This document shows positions 26,677 through 35,432 of a DNA stretch of 64,000 bases, piece by piece. Both the position numbers and the translations under genes were made by a program. This DNA is from Planctomycetaceae bacterium. Its GTDB lineage: Bacteria > Planctomycetota > Planctomycetia > Planctomycetales > Planctomycetaceae. Location of the stretch: NCBI GenBank assembly GCA_024742875.1, contig JANSXP010000001.1:124001-188000 (forward strand), read 5' to 3'. Positions within the stretch are counted from its first letter, which is position 1. Every line of letters starts with the position of its first letter. The notes below the pieces were generated by a model. That model saw nothing but the letters and a program-made list of their open reading frames with translations, was not told the origin of the DNA and did not search any database.

Positions 26677-28131
26677 TTAGAATCCTGGAATACCAAACCA
26701 GCGTCGTCGTTTGGCTGGTTCACCGTCTTCTGAGGTTGCACTGACAGACTTCACGCGGCGTTCAGGCTCCGCCTGCCGGGTGGGCTCTTCTGTCCGTCGG
26801 GCGGGCGCTGACTTCGGCAGCAACTCCACAAATTCCTTCATCCCCGGCAGTCGCTGATAAGACTTCGGATTCAGGGACAGCAGTGTGCGGCGCGCCATCT
26901 CGGCGTAACGGGTGTCTCCGTAGTCTTCGATCACGCGACGGCAGTGAATGGCGATAGCCGCCGGATTGTCTTTCTGCTGATACAGCTCCACGTCGGCCCA
27001 GGCATCCTGCGCCTCGCGAAGGTAGAGGATCTTCAGGTCTTTGCGGACCTGTTCCCGGTCTTCGGAGTTGGGAAACAGGGTGAGGGTCTGCTCTTTCAGA
27101 TTGCGAGCCGACACCAGTGATGTGTTGTCGTAGTAGGGGCCCTGATAGGACATCTGCTTCGCGTGAGAGCCCAGCACGAACGCTTTTTCCAGATGTGGAC
27201 TGTCCGGGTACATCTCCCGCAGGTTCTCGAAGTAGCGATCGGCTTCCACATGGTTGCCGCGCTTCAGGTAATAAGTGGCCGTCAGCATCAGGGCATCGTC
27301 AGCCAGTGGGCCGGTGGGATCGTTCAGCCAGATGGATTTGAGTGCCTTGCGGGCTCGTCCCCGGGTGTCCAGCAAAGGACGTGTTTTGTCAAAAAAGTTG
27401 GGAATCAGCGCGAAGCGGACGGATGGGTCACCGGATGACGATTCCGTCTTTGGCGCTTCATCGAGTTCCACCGTTTGGCTCACCGTTTTGATGGTTGATC
27501 CCGCTGTCGGATCGGCCACTTCCAGCCAGGATCGGGCGATGACAAACAGCCGCTGGCTGGCTTTGGAGACGTACTTGGTGGAGGGGTAGTCGGCAAACAG
27601 TTTTTCGTAAGCATCCTGAGCTTTGGGGTACTGCTTCAACTCATAGTGGCATTCAGCAATGCGGAACCACGCTTCCTCGCCGATGGCTGACTCGGAGTAT
27701 TTGCTGGCAATCGCTTCGTAGTTTTTCAAAGCGGCCGCGTATTTGCCGTCGTCAAACTGCTTTCGAGCTGCTTCCACCTGCCGTCGGCCTTCCGCAGAAA
27801 ACTTTTGCCCGGCGGCCAGGGGGTCCTGCTGATCTTTGGCCAGCACGCGTTCAATGGGCCCGCGGATGGAATCGGTACTGATCAGAGAGTCGGCAAACAG
27901 GCCTTCTCCGTCAGACGGTCGCAGTGATCGGCAGCCGGCGGTTGGCAGCACCAACAGCGCGGCCACAGCCAGAGGGCCCAGCGCGCTTAGCGTTGCTCGC
28001 AAGGCCGGTCCGCTGGACGACGGAGCGACTGAGCGCGCCCAACTCCCAGCAGCTGAAACCACTTGCGCCGAATCCTTTCGGCCGTGTTTCCGACGATCAG
28101 CTCGCCGAAAATGCATCCTGCATGTAATCAT
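26677..28131 (-). CDS. BamD-like TPR lipoprotein, outer-membrane assembly
   Basis: A 484-residue lipoprotein with lipobox LPTAGC (C67) after an unusually long, basic leader; an internal ATG at 28116 would shorten this. TPR-like units follow, the clearest being FDDGKYAAALKNYEAIASKY, IAECHYELKQYPKAQDAYEK and YYLKRGNHVEADRYFENL. The fold matches BamD, which acts with BamA in beta-barrel insertion, but it is about twice BamD's usual length because of an insertion around 220-300 and a longer C-terminus ending in a Lys/Arg-rich tail. It lies between recO (16 nt upstream) and lptE (immediately downstream). Confidence 0.75.
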   Translation of the reverse strand: MITCRMHFRRADRRKHGRKDSAQVVSAAGSWARSVAPSSSGPALRATLSALGPLAVAALLVLPTAGCRSLRPSDGEGLFADSLISTDSIRGPIERVLAKDQQDPLAAGQKFSAEGRRQVEAARKQFDDGKYAAALKNYEAIASKYSESAIGEEAWFRIAECHYELKQYPKAQDAYEKLFADYPSTKYVSKASQRLFVIARSWLEVADPTAGSTIKTVSQTVELDEAPKTESSSGDPSVRFALIPNFFDKTRPLLDTRGRARKALKSIWLNDPTGPLADDALMLTATYYLKRGNHVEADRYFENLREMYPDSPHLEKAFVLGSHAKQMSYQGPYYDNTSLVSARNLKEQTLTLFPNSEDREQVRKDLKILYLREAQDAWADVELYQQKDNPAAIAIHCRRVIEDYGDTRYAEMARRTLLSLNPKSYQRLPGMKEFVELLPKSAPARRTEEPTRQAEPERRVKSVSATSEDGEPAKRRRWFGIPGF

Positions 28132-28146
28132 GATGGAGGCCCTGCC

Positions 28147-28899
28147 TCACTTAAACTTCAGGTAGCGAAGGGTGCCCGGTTTTTTGCCAAGCGTCTGACT
28201 GATGACGGACACCGCCAGCCGGTGGCATTCTTCGGTCTGATCCTTCGTGAGTCGAATTCTTTCGGACATTCTTGTGCCGGATTCCGTCATCCTGCGAAGC
28301 AGAGCCACGGCACCGGCGGAAACAGAACGCCCCTGAAATTCCTGGCGACGGCAGGAGTTGCAGAGCAGTCCGCCCTGAGACACCCAGTGAGCATATTTGC
28401 CCTCAATTTTTACGGGTGCTGTGCAGACACAACATTCTGTCAGATTGGGAAACAAACCGACGATCTGCAGCAGTCCGATCTCAAAAGCCACAATGGCTGA
28501 TGGCAGATCGGCCTGCGGGTCGGCCAGCTCCTCCAGAGTCTTTATCGCCAGATCAAACAGCTGCGGCTCAGGATCTTCCTCTTCTGTCAGGCTTGCGAGC
28601 AATTCTGCCAGATAATATCCGCCATACAGAGAGTTGAGACTCCCCGGGACGGGCGCAAAACGAGACGAGAGACTGGCCTGAGTCAGCAGGCTGAGAGCAC
28701 CTGATGACTTCCGAATGAAGACTATTCGACAGTTTGAAAGCAGGTCAAGAGCAGCATCGAACGGTCCTTTGAGTCGTTTCGCCCCTTTGGCCAGCGCTGA
28801 GACTTTCCCGAATTCTCTGCTGAAGAACGTCACCACCCGGCTGGATTCGCTGAAATCTGCCTGCCGGATCACCAGGGCCTGAGCCTTTTCTGTGGACAA
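28147..28899 (-). CDS. recO: DNA repair protein RecO
   Basis: A 250-residue protein with an OB-fold start (ALVIRQADFSESSRVVTFFS, GKVSALAKGAKRLKG) and a C-terminal helical region holding a zinc site formed by ECCVC and LLCNSC. RecO loads RecA on gapped DNA with RecF and RecR. The start is a TTG at 28899 preceded by AAAGG; no ATG is in a suitable place. It heads a tight operon with the BamD-like and LptE-like genes, an unusual partnership for a recombination mediator. Confidence 0.9.
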   Translation of the reverse strand: MSTEKAQALVIRQADFSESSRVVTFFSREFGKVSALAKGAKRLKGPFDAALDLLSNCRIVFIRKSSGALSLLTQASLSSRFAPVPGSLNSLYGGYYLAELLASLTEEEDPEPQLFDLAIKTLEELADPQADLPSAIVAFEIGLLQIVGLFPNLTECCVCTAPVKIEGKYAHWVSQGGLLCNSCRRQEFQGRSVSAGAVALLRRMTESGTRMSERIRLTKDQTEECHRLAVSVISQTLGKKPGTLRYLKFK

Positions 28900-29000
28900 C
28901 GCGTGTGCCTTTTCTTCAGAACCGCAAAATTGCCAAACCTGCCAGCGAGCCTTAGTTTGACAGCTGGCGGCAATCCGGTCCAGACGGCGAGCGGCAACGG

Positions 29001-29035
29001 AAAAGCCGCAGCTGGAAAGACATTCCAGCTGCGGC
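29001..29035 (-). terminator. Rho-independent terminator after the beta-barrel gene
   Basis: Arms GCCGCAGCTGGAA (29005-29017) and TTCCAGCTGCGGC (29023-29035) are perfect over 13 bp with a 5-nt loop. On the minus strand they are followed by TTTT (29004-29001). It ends the transcript of the BBP2-like gene and insulates it from recO. Confidence 0.88.
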
Positions 29036-29134
29036 CTTCGGAGATTTTGCGAGAGTCAGCCGAATGGCTGCTGCCTCACAGCCTGATGGCGACACGGCAG
29101 TTTGGGTCCTGCCGCATCAGATTTCAGGCGGATT

Positions 29135-30415
29135 CTAGAACGTCACGATGGCGTCGATACCGAAAGTGGTTTCAGAACCACGTGTGGGATCGTCCCAGTC
29201 GTGTCGGATCTCAGGTCGGATGACCAGGTTGTCCATCGGCTTGATGTTTACACCACCGGTGACGGCGTACTGAGAAACACCTTCGTTCTTCCACCACTCG
29301 GAGCGAACACCGATACCCAGTTTGTCGTTCAGGCTCTTGATGAGGTAGGTGTTGATACCGACGTCATCGTCGTTGCCCGTGCGAACCAGGTCACTCTGAA
29401 CCACCAGGTTCAGGGTGTCATCCAGGGCGACGTCGAACAACAGGCTGTGAGAGTAACCGCTGCTTGAACCGGCAGCAGCACTGCGAGCACCGAAGTCACC
29501 GATGGTGGTGATGTAGGTGAACGTAGCGTTGTCACCAACAGCTGTGCTGATACCACCCAGGAAGTTGCTGCCGCCGTTGACCTGATCGAAACCAGTGTCC
29601 CAGCCAGCCGTCCATCCACCGTACAGAGTGACGTCATCGCTGGCAGCGTAAGTGGCCAGAACACCCGTGTGAGTGAAAGGCTCGCTGTTGAACATCGTCA
29701 GAGCGTGGCTGTAGAAGAAGTTGTCAGGGGCAGTCACAACTTCGTACCCGATCAGGGTGTAGAAGTGACCCGCTTTGATGCTCAGGTCGCCGGCAGCGAT
29801 TTCGCCGTAAGCCTGAGGAATGGCCCAGCCATAACCGCCGCCTCGTGTGAAGCTGCCGCCGTTGTCCCAGCGACCTGGTCGGTTACCGAATGCCTGAGTG
29901 TCGCCGGCGTCAACACCGTACATGACGTCAACGCGGAAACCCCAGTCGAGGCCTTCGCTGCCGTCAGCGACTTTCTCAGCGTACAACCAGCCCTGATGCA
30001 GGTTGAGTCGGTGAGGGTGGTTGTTGAACGACAGAGCGTCGTTACGAGCGGCCGCAGCAGGAGTCACTCCGCTGTGGTAGCCAACCTGAACCCAGCCACC
30101 AAAGGTGATGGCGCTTTCACCGCCGCCACCGAACAGACCGCAGCCTTCGCCACAGCCGGATTCTCCGCAGTCGAGGCCGCAGCCGGCGATTTCATCGCCG
30201 CAGCAGGCACCATCACTGCATCCTGCTGGAGCACAGCAGGTTGATTCATTGCCACAGCTCACCAGTCGAATGTTGAGCGGAGCGGTTTTACCAGCGAACA
30301 GCTGCTGGTATTTCTGTGAGCCCCCAGCGTTGTACACGTCTCCGGCGCTGGCGACTCCTGCCACCATGCCGAAGATTGCTCCCGCAAAGAGCGAAGTCCA
30401 TGATCTTTTGATCAT
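29135..30415 (-). CDS. Outer-membrane beta-barrel porin-like protein (BBP2-like)
   Basis: A 426-residue exported protein. Signal peptide MIKRSWTSLFAGAIFGMVAG, cleaved near ASAG. Residues about 53-95 are Cys/Gly-rich (CCAPAGCSDGACCG, CGESGCGEGCG), then the chain becomes alternating aromatic and polar strands: ITFGGWVQVGYHSG, YAEKVADGSEGLDWGF, IVTF at the end. The order and the Asn/His/Arg-rich early segment (HPHRLNLHQGWLYAEKV) match the planctomycete BBP2 family (DUF1597-type), likely a surface porin. The ATG at 30415 is preceded by GAGGGA. Monocistronic, judged by its own terminator. The Cys-rich segment recalls the CC-repeat protein at 18.2 kb. Confidence 0.88.
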   Translation of the reverse strand: MIKRSWTSLFAGAIFGMVAGVASAGDVYNAGGSQKYQQLFAGKTAPLNIRLVSCGNESTCCAPAGCSDGACCGDEIAGCGLDCGESGCGEGCGLFGGGGESAITFGGWVQVGYHSGVTPAAAARNDALSFNNHPHRLNLHQGWLYAEKVADGSEGLDWGFRVDVMYGVDAGDTQAFGNRPGRWDNGGSFTRGGGYGWAIPQAYGEIAAGDLSIKAGHFYTLIGYEVVTAPDNFFYSHALTMFNSEPFTHTGVLATYAASDDVTLYGGWTAGWDTGFDQVNGGSNFLGGISTAVGDNATFTYITTIGDFGARSAAAGSSSGYSHSLLFDVALDDTLNLVVQSDLVRTGNDDDVGINTYLIKSLNDKLGIGVRSEWWKNEGVSQYAVTGGVNIKPMDNLVIRPEIRHDWDDPTRGSETTFGIDAIVTF

Positions 30416-30897
30416 TTTACAATCCCTCGCAATTCATCCGTGAAAGTCAGAGGATCCCATCCTCTCCCGATCGTCAATCCACTGACTCACTCTTGTTTTT
30501 GCCGGCGTCCGACAGAATTCACTGCACTTTGTTTCGGACACGGCAGATAGGCAGCCCCACACGTCGCGGGACCTTCTCCTGAATGTTCGAGATATCGGTC
30601 GCAACTCTCTCGGTGAGCAGCGTGACAGAAGTCAACTGTCTGGATTTGGATCTTGTTTACTGACAAGGTCAGAGAAACGAGAAAATCCGCACGGTCGATG
30701 CTATCTTTCCTAATCGCCAGAACCGGCAGCAGCAGTCCCGTTGCAATTCACGAATTCCGCCCGAATTGGGGCTTTTCACGCCTGTTTTACCTTGTTTGGC
30801 AACAACTTGGGCAGATTCTGCCACCTTGCCGTCGGTCGGCAGGCGGGAGGCAGCAATCACCCTGCCACCAGACTTCACTTCGCCGGGGACAGGAAAC
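30416..30897. other. Divergent leader region, beta-barrel gene / glycosylase gene
   Basis: About 480 bases with no supported gene. The reverse-strand open frame that crosses it is a shadow of the glycosylase. The beta-barrel leader on the minus strand is long (over 200 nt) and AG-rich near the start codon. CAGGAAAC at 30888-30895 is the glycosylase Shine-Dalgarno. Confidence 0.4.
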
Positions 30898-31764
30898 ATG
30901 CCGGACAATCGCATCTCCAGGCAGTTCCTGCAGTGGTTGAAGTCATCCGGAATCACCCACCTGCCCACGGTCAATCTGCCTGAGCCGGCAAAAAGTCTGA
31001 AAAAGCCGAAGGCAGGAGGCCGAGTCACTCCGCGACCTGCTGCCGCGGCAGCGACGTCTGCTGGGAAACAGCAGCCCGCTCGACCGGCGGCCACGCCTGC
31101 GCCGCCCGCTCGACCAGCACCGCTCGCGGAGACGGTGGCGATTCTGGAGAAGCCCATGACAACCGCGGCGGAAAAGCAGTCCGCCCTGCAGCTGCTGGGT
31201 GACGTAGTGGCAGGTTGTCAGCGGTGCACACCGCTCGCCGAGTCCCGTCAACAGTCCGTGTTTGGCGTTGGTGATCCCAACGCCTCGATCATGTTTGTCG
31301 GTGAGGCGCCCGGGGCCGATGAGGATCGACTCGGAGAACCCTTTGTGGGAGCGGCCGGCCAGTTGCTGGACAAGATTATTGGGGCCTGCGGATGGAAGCG
31401 CGAACAGATTTACATCTGCAATGTGCTCCGCTGCCGCCCACCGGGCAATCGCAATCCTCTGCCGCAGGAAGCGCTCAACTGCCGCGAGTTTCTGGATGGC
31501 CAGATACGAATTGTGAATCCCGACTACATTGTCTGCTGGGGGACCGTGGCCGCACAGAATTTGCTGCAGGAGACCCGATCGGTCGGTCGACTGCGCGGCC
31601 AGTTTCTGCAGCACGGCAATGCAAAGGTGCTGTGTACCTATCACCCGTCGTATCTGCTGCGAAACCCATCTGCCAAAAAGCAGGTGTGGGAAGACATGCA
31701 GTTGTTCATGGCACAGATCGAGAAAGATCAGGGCGGCCAGGCTGGTGAGGCTGGTGAGGCTTAA
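30898..31764 (+). CDS. Uracil-DNA glycosylase, type 4/5-like, 4Fe-4S
   Basis: A 288-residue protein. The start at 30898 ([18 protein letters not shown]) has CAGGAAAC upstream. A Pro/Ala-rich linker of about 90 residues precedes the catalytic domain. That domain holds motif 1 [19 protein letters not shown] and motif 2 [11 protein letters not shown], plus [17 protein letters not shown]. Four cysteines fit the iron-sulfur cluster: CQRC early, one in LRCRPPG and one in LNCREF. The enzyme removes uracil from DNA. The N-terminal extension resembles that of family 4 enzymes from other bacteria with SPO1-polymerase-like N-termini. The C-terminal tail [10 protein letters not shown] is repetitive. Confidence 0.92.
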   Translation: MPDNRISRQFLQWLKSSGITHLPTVNLPEPAKSLKKPKAGGRVTPRPAAAAATSAGKQQPARPAATPAPPARPAPLAETVAILEKPMTTAAEKQSALQLLGDVVAGCQRCTPLAESRQQSVFGVGDPNASIMFVGEAPGADEDRLGEPFVGAAGQLLDKIIGACGWKREQIYICNVLRCRPPGNRNPLPQEALNCREFLDGQIRIVNPDYIVCWGTVAAQNLLQETRSVGRLRGQFLQHGNAKVLCTYHPSYLLRNPSAKKQVWEDMQLFMAQIEKDQGGQAGEAGEA

Positions 31765-31810
31765 CGCGGCCCAGCATGCCCGTGGATCGCCACTTTCCGC
31801 GCTATTGACT

Positions 31811-31870
31811 GCCATCGTGGGGACGCTGGGGCCATCGTGGGGACGCTGGGGCCAAACGTGGGGACGTGGA
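31811..31870. repeat. Tandem 20-bp repeat, three units
   Basis: Two exact 20-bp units and a third degenerate one lie between convergent glycosylase and CBS genes. The shared core GTGGGGACGCTG also appears at 31965-31976 inside the 3' end of the CBS gene, so that gene's C-terminal tail may include repeat-derived sequence. Confidence 0.7.
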
Positions 31871-31883
31871 GCCAGGCTTCGAG

Positions 31884-32390
31884 CTAGTCGCTCTGATCCT
31901 CACGCCGCTGATCGTCCGACGGTCGATTGCCGGATGGCGTGCGTGGCTGTCGGGATCGCATAAAGTGGGGACGCTGCTGCGGTGACTTCTGCGGCACTTC
32001 GGCCGGGCCTTCATCCAGCAGAAAACGGACCACATCGGTGCGATGCAACTGGCCCACCACGATATCCCGTTCGTCAACAATGGGGATCACAGAGTGGCAC
32101 GAAGAGCGAAACAGGTGCAGAATGCTTCGCAGGCTGGCGTCTGCCCGCACCGTTTCCACGTGACGGGAGATGATTCGATCGATCGTGGCCGAGCGGTCGT
32201 TGTTGTGCATCAGCTCCCGCACAATTGTGTTTTCGCAGATCAGACCGGTCATGCGACCGGACGCGTCCTGCACCATCAGCACGCTGTGATCGTCAGTGAC
32301 GAGCAGTTCGGCCGCCTCGCGTAATCCGGACCCTTCCGTGATTACGGCGGTGGGACACTCTCGCATGAGATCTGAAACGCGTATCTGCTG
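31884..32390 (-). CDS. Tandem CBS-domain protein
   Basis: A 168-residue protein with two CBS units. The first runs from IRVSDLMRECPTAVITEG to CENTIVRELMHN; the second from IDRIISRHVETVRADASL to LHRTDVVRFLLDEG. CBS pairs bind adenosyl ligands and sense energy state. The start at 32390 has CGGAG 9 nt upstream. After residue 130 the tail is Pro/Gln/Arg-rich (KSPQQRPHFMRSRQPRTPS) and partly coincides with repeat-like DNA. No effector domain is fused. Confidence 0.85.
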   Translation of the reverse strand, partial: QQIRVSDLMRECPTAVITEGSGLREAAELLVTDDHSVLMVQDASGRMTGLICENTIVRELMHNNDRSATIDRIISRHVETVRADASLRSILHLFRSSCHSVIPIVDERDIVVGQLHRTDVVRFLLDEGPAEVPQKSPQQRPHFMRSRQPRTPSGNRPSDDQRREDQSD

Positions 32391-32835
32391 CATCACAACA
32401 GCTCCGGCCTGATAGCTTCGGGGACGACAGAAAGACCAGCTCACTTTGGAATGCTAGTTTCCAATTCCGCACATGTCGGAATATCCGCTGTCACCTGCAC
32501 AGAAATGTGCGTGCCGTCTGCCAACACGCCACCTCTGTCGTTCGTATCGGATAAGCGGGCCGACTCACTGGAGGCAGACGGCCACGAATGTGGTCGGGGA
32601 CGAATTTGGCCGGCCCTCAGCCGTCGAATTCGGTGATTCACCGAACGATGCGTTTTTTCCACACAGATGTCGCTGGCCATACGACTGGACGCCTGTTGAA
32701 ATTGCTGCAGGCGGTTTCCCCGGCAGACGCTTCGTGTTTGTCGGCCGAGCCGCCAGCCTCTTTGGGCGGGCTGACCTGCAGGCCTCACGACACTGCTCCC
32801 GGATGTCATCATCCAGCCGTTAAGGTGGAAGCTGT
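32391..32835. other. Intergenic region with no supported gene
   Basis: About 445 bases between the CBS gene and the TPR peptidase gene. Frames of up to 135 codons exist on both strands but have no Shine-Dalgarno, signal or recognisable motif. AAGGTGG at 32822-32828 is the Shine-Dalgarno of the following gene. Confidence 0.4.
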
Positions 32836-35385
32836 ATGAATGTGCCACGATTGATTGCGCTGACTCTGGTTCTCACGGCCGCGCCGTCGTTTGCCACCGC
32901 TCAGACAATTACAGACTGCAAGGGCCTGCTGGCGGCCGGTGAATACGAAGACTGTCTGCAGGCCACGACGCGGGCCGTGAATCGCCGCAGTTATGGAGAA
33001 GACTGGCCGCTGATGAAAGCCCAGGCCGAGTATCATCTTGGTCGGTATCTGGATGCACAGAAGTCCCTGCAGGCGGGCGTGCAGCGTTATGCGTGGAGTA
33101 TTCGCCTGCGTATGAAACAGTATCGCCTGGCGAAAATGTCGGGAGACCGGGAGCAGGCCCTCCGCCTGCTGGACGAAATCGGACAACTGGCCAGCGACTC
33201 TCCCTGGCGATACACGGATGCCGACGATCTGGTGGCTCTGGGAGAAGCGTCCATCGAGATGGGGGCTGATCCCAAAGATGTGCTGGAAGGTTTTTACAAT
33301 CGCGCGCGGCGCAACTATCGCAGCCGCCCGGACGGTTTCCTCGCGGCCGCTCAGCTGGCGCTCGACAAAGGCGACAAACAACTTGCGGTCGATATTCTCT
33401 CACCCGTGCTGGACCAGTTTGCAGACAACGCGGCCATCACGTACACCTTTGCCGAGGCGATCGGTTCGTTAGATCCGGAACGGGCCCGCGATCTGACCGC
33501 ACAGACTCTGCAGCAAAACCCGCGATTTACGCCGGCGCTGCTGCAGCAGGTGTCCCGCATGATTGATGCGGAGTCGTACGACGCGGCCGAGGCGCTCATC
33601 GCCGAGATGCTGCAGACCAACCCATGGCAACCCGAGGCTCACGCCTATCAGGCTGTCATCCATCATTTGCAGAATCGTCCCGTGCAGGAGGCGGAAAGTC
33701 GCGCTCTGGGTATGTCCATCTTTGGCAGCAATCCCGATGTGGACCATTTGATTGGCCGCACTCTGTCCCGGCGGTACCGCTTCCGCGAAGGGGCGGCGTA
33801 CCAGCGGCGTGCCCTGGCAGCCGATTCCTTCCATCTGGCAGCGCGGACTCAACTGGCTCAGGACCTGCTGCGTCTGGGGCAGGACGAGGAAGGCTGGCAG
33901 CTGGCCGATGCCGCACAGCTGCAGGACAAGTACAGCGCCACGTTATTCAACCTGATGCAGCTGCGCAGCAGTCTGGACCGCTTTGCCACGATTCGTAACG
34001 ACCACTTTATCATTCGCATGGATCGTACCGAGGCCGCGGTTTATGGCCCGCGGCTGGAGTCACTGCTCAACCGGGCGTTCGCGACCCTCAGCGAAAAATA
34101 CGGCTACACGCCCGACGAACCGGTTGTCGTTGAGGTATTTGATCAGCCCAGTGATTTCGCTGTCCGCACATTCGGGATTCCGGATGTGGCCGGCTTTCTG
34201 GGAGTCTGCTTCGGTCAGCTGATCACGGCCAACAGCCCGGCCTCACAGCGGCAGAATCCCAACAACTGGGAGGCCGTCCTGTGGCATGAGTTCTGTCATG
34301 TGATCACGCTGCAGATGACGGGCAATCGTATTCCCCGCTGGCTGAGCGAGGGCATTTCTGTGTACGAAGAACGGCAGGCGGACTCCCGCTGGGGACAGCG
34401 GATGACGCCAGGCTACCGCGAGCGAATTCTGGCCGGCAGGGTGACGCCCGTCAGTCAGCTCAGCAGCGCCTTTCTAAACGCCGGCAGCGGCGAGGATTTG
34501 AACTTCGCCTATTACGAGTCGTCGATGGTGGTCGAATTCATTGTGCGGCGATTTGGTTTCCAGGCCCTGACGGACATCCTCGCTGATCTGAACGGCGGAC
34601 TGCGAATCAACGATGCGCTCGATCGACATACGGGAGGGATCGAAAATCTGGACCGCGAATTTGCCGCCGATCTGAAGCAGCGTGCTGCCGACTTTGCACC
34701 GGGCGTCGAATTTACGTTAGCCGGGGATGATGGTCCGCTGCCCTCCATTGCGATACCCGCCGCCCCAACAAAGAACTATTCCGTGGCCCTGATGATGGTG
34801 GTGCAGCAGCTGGAACGTCAGGAGTATGACGGGGCCGAAGCACGACTGCGGGAACTGATTGACTGGTTTCCGCAGGATGAAAGCCGCAACTCGGCGCGCA
34901 AACTCCTGGCCAGGCTATATGCCGACCTTGATCGGCCGGCCGATCAGATGGCCGTGCTGGCCGAGCACGTTCAGCGGACGGCCGACGATATTGATGCCGT
35001 CACCACTCTGCTGGCGTTGCAGGTGTCGTCCAAACAGTGGGAAGCCGCCGCAGAGACCGGTGAGCTGGCGCTGGCCATCGACCCGCTGCAGCCGGCGCTG
35101 CTGCGTTCGCTGCTGCAGGTCGCGGAGGCCACCGGTCGCACGGCCGACAGTCTGCCGTTGTTGAACGGGCTGCTCGAACTGGACACGGCCAATGCGGCGC
35201 GATGGCATTTTCTGCTGGCCCAGGCGTACCGCGATTCGCAGCCGCAGCTGGCCCGGCGACACGTATTGCTGTCACTTGAACAGGCGCCACGCTATCGCGA
35301 CGCCCATCAGTTGTTGCTGAAATTAACAGATGCCGACTCCGCGGCCGACAATCGACCGGGGGACGAGCCGCCCGGTTCCAACTAG
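32836..35385 (+). CDS. Secreted TPR protein with HExxH metallopeptidase domain (peptidase MA-like)
   Basis: An 849-residue protein. Signal peptide MNVPRLIALTLVLTAAPSFA. TPR-like helices fill residues about 25-390 (for example LAAGEYEDCLQATTRAVNRR). A peptidase domain follows with the zinc motif HEFCH at 484-488, then RWLSEGISVYEE, where E505 is the likely third ligand, and YYESSMVVEFIVRRFG downstream. This matches the MA-like gluzincins of planctomycetes. A second TPR array (residues about 640-830) closes the protein. The start follows AAGGTGG. The substrate is unknown. It is convergent with the next gene. Confidence 0.85.
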   Translation: MNVPRLIALTLVLTAAPSFATAQTITDCKGLLAAGEYEDCLQATTRAVNRRSYGEDWPLMKAQAEYHLGRYLDAQKSLQAGVQRYAWSIRLRMKQYRLAKMSGDREQALRLLDEIGQLASDSPWRYTDADDLVALGEASIEMGADPKDVLEGFYNRARRNYRSRPDGFLAAAQLALDKGDKQLAVDILSPVLDQFADNAAITYTFAEAIGSLDPERARDLTAQTLQQNPRFTPALLQQVSRMIDAESYDAAEALIAEMLQTNPWQPEAHAYQAVIHHLQNRPVQEAESRALGMSIFGSNPDVDHLIGRTLSRRYRFREGAAYQRRALAADSFHLAARTQLAQDLLRLGQDEEGWQLADAAQLQDKYSATLFNLMQLRSSLDRFATIRNDHFIIRMDRTEAAVYGPRLESLLNRAFATLSEKYGYTPDEPVVVEVFDQPSDFAVRTFGIPDVAGFLGVCFGQLITANSPASQRQNPNNWEAVLWHEFCHVITLQMTGNRIPRWLSEGISVYEERQADSRWGQRMTPGYRERILAGRVTPVSQLSSAFLNAGSGEDLNFAYYESSMVVEFIVRRFGFQALTDILADLNGGLRINDALDRHTGGIENLDREFAADLKQRAADFAPGVEFTLAGDDGPLPSIAIPAAPTKNYSVALMMVVQQLERQEYDGAEARLRELIDWFPQDESRNSARKLLARLYADLDRPADQMAVLAEHVQRTADDIDAVTTLLALQVSSKQWEAAAETGELALAIDPLQPALLRSLLQVAEATGRTADSLPLLNGLLELDTANAARWHFLLAQAYRDSQPQLARRHVLLSLEQAPRYRDAHQLLLKLTDADSAADNRPGDEPPGSN

Positions 35386-35390
35386 CCGTC

Positions 35391-35430
35391 AAACGGCCGT
35401 TTCCTGGGGAGGCCGCTCATTCCAGCGGCC
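35391..35430. repeat. Short palindromes between convergent genes
   Basis: AAACGGCCGTTT at 35391-35402 is a perfect 12-bp palindrome. GGCCGCT at 35411-35417 pairs with AGCGGCC at 35424-35430. They may serve as weak terminators for the converging genes, but no T-run follows. Confidence 0.4.
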
Positions 35431-35432
35431 GC

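Noticed and set aside
31139-31762. Glycosylase as a partial or prophage-derived gene
   Set aside because: Both active-site motifs and all four cluster cysteines are present, and its neighbours are chromosomal.
32441-32848. 135-codon minus-strand frame between the CBS and TPR peptidase genes
   Set aside because: No ribosome site and a low-complexity Ser/Arg-rich product; overlaps the leader of the next gene.
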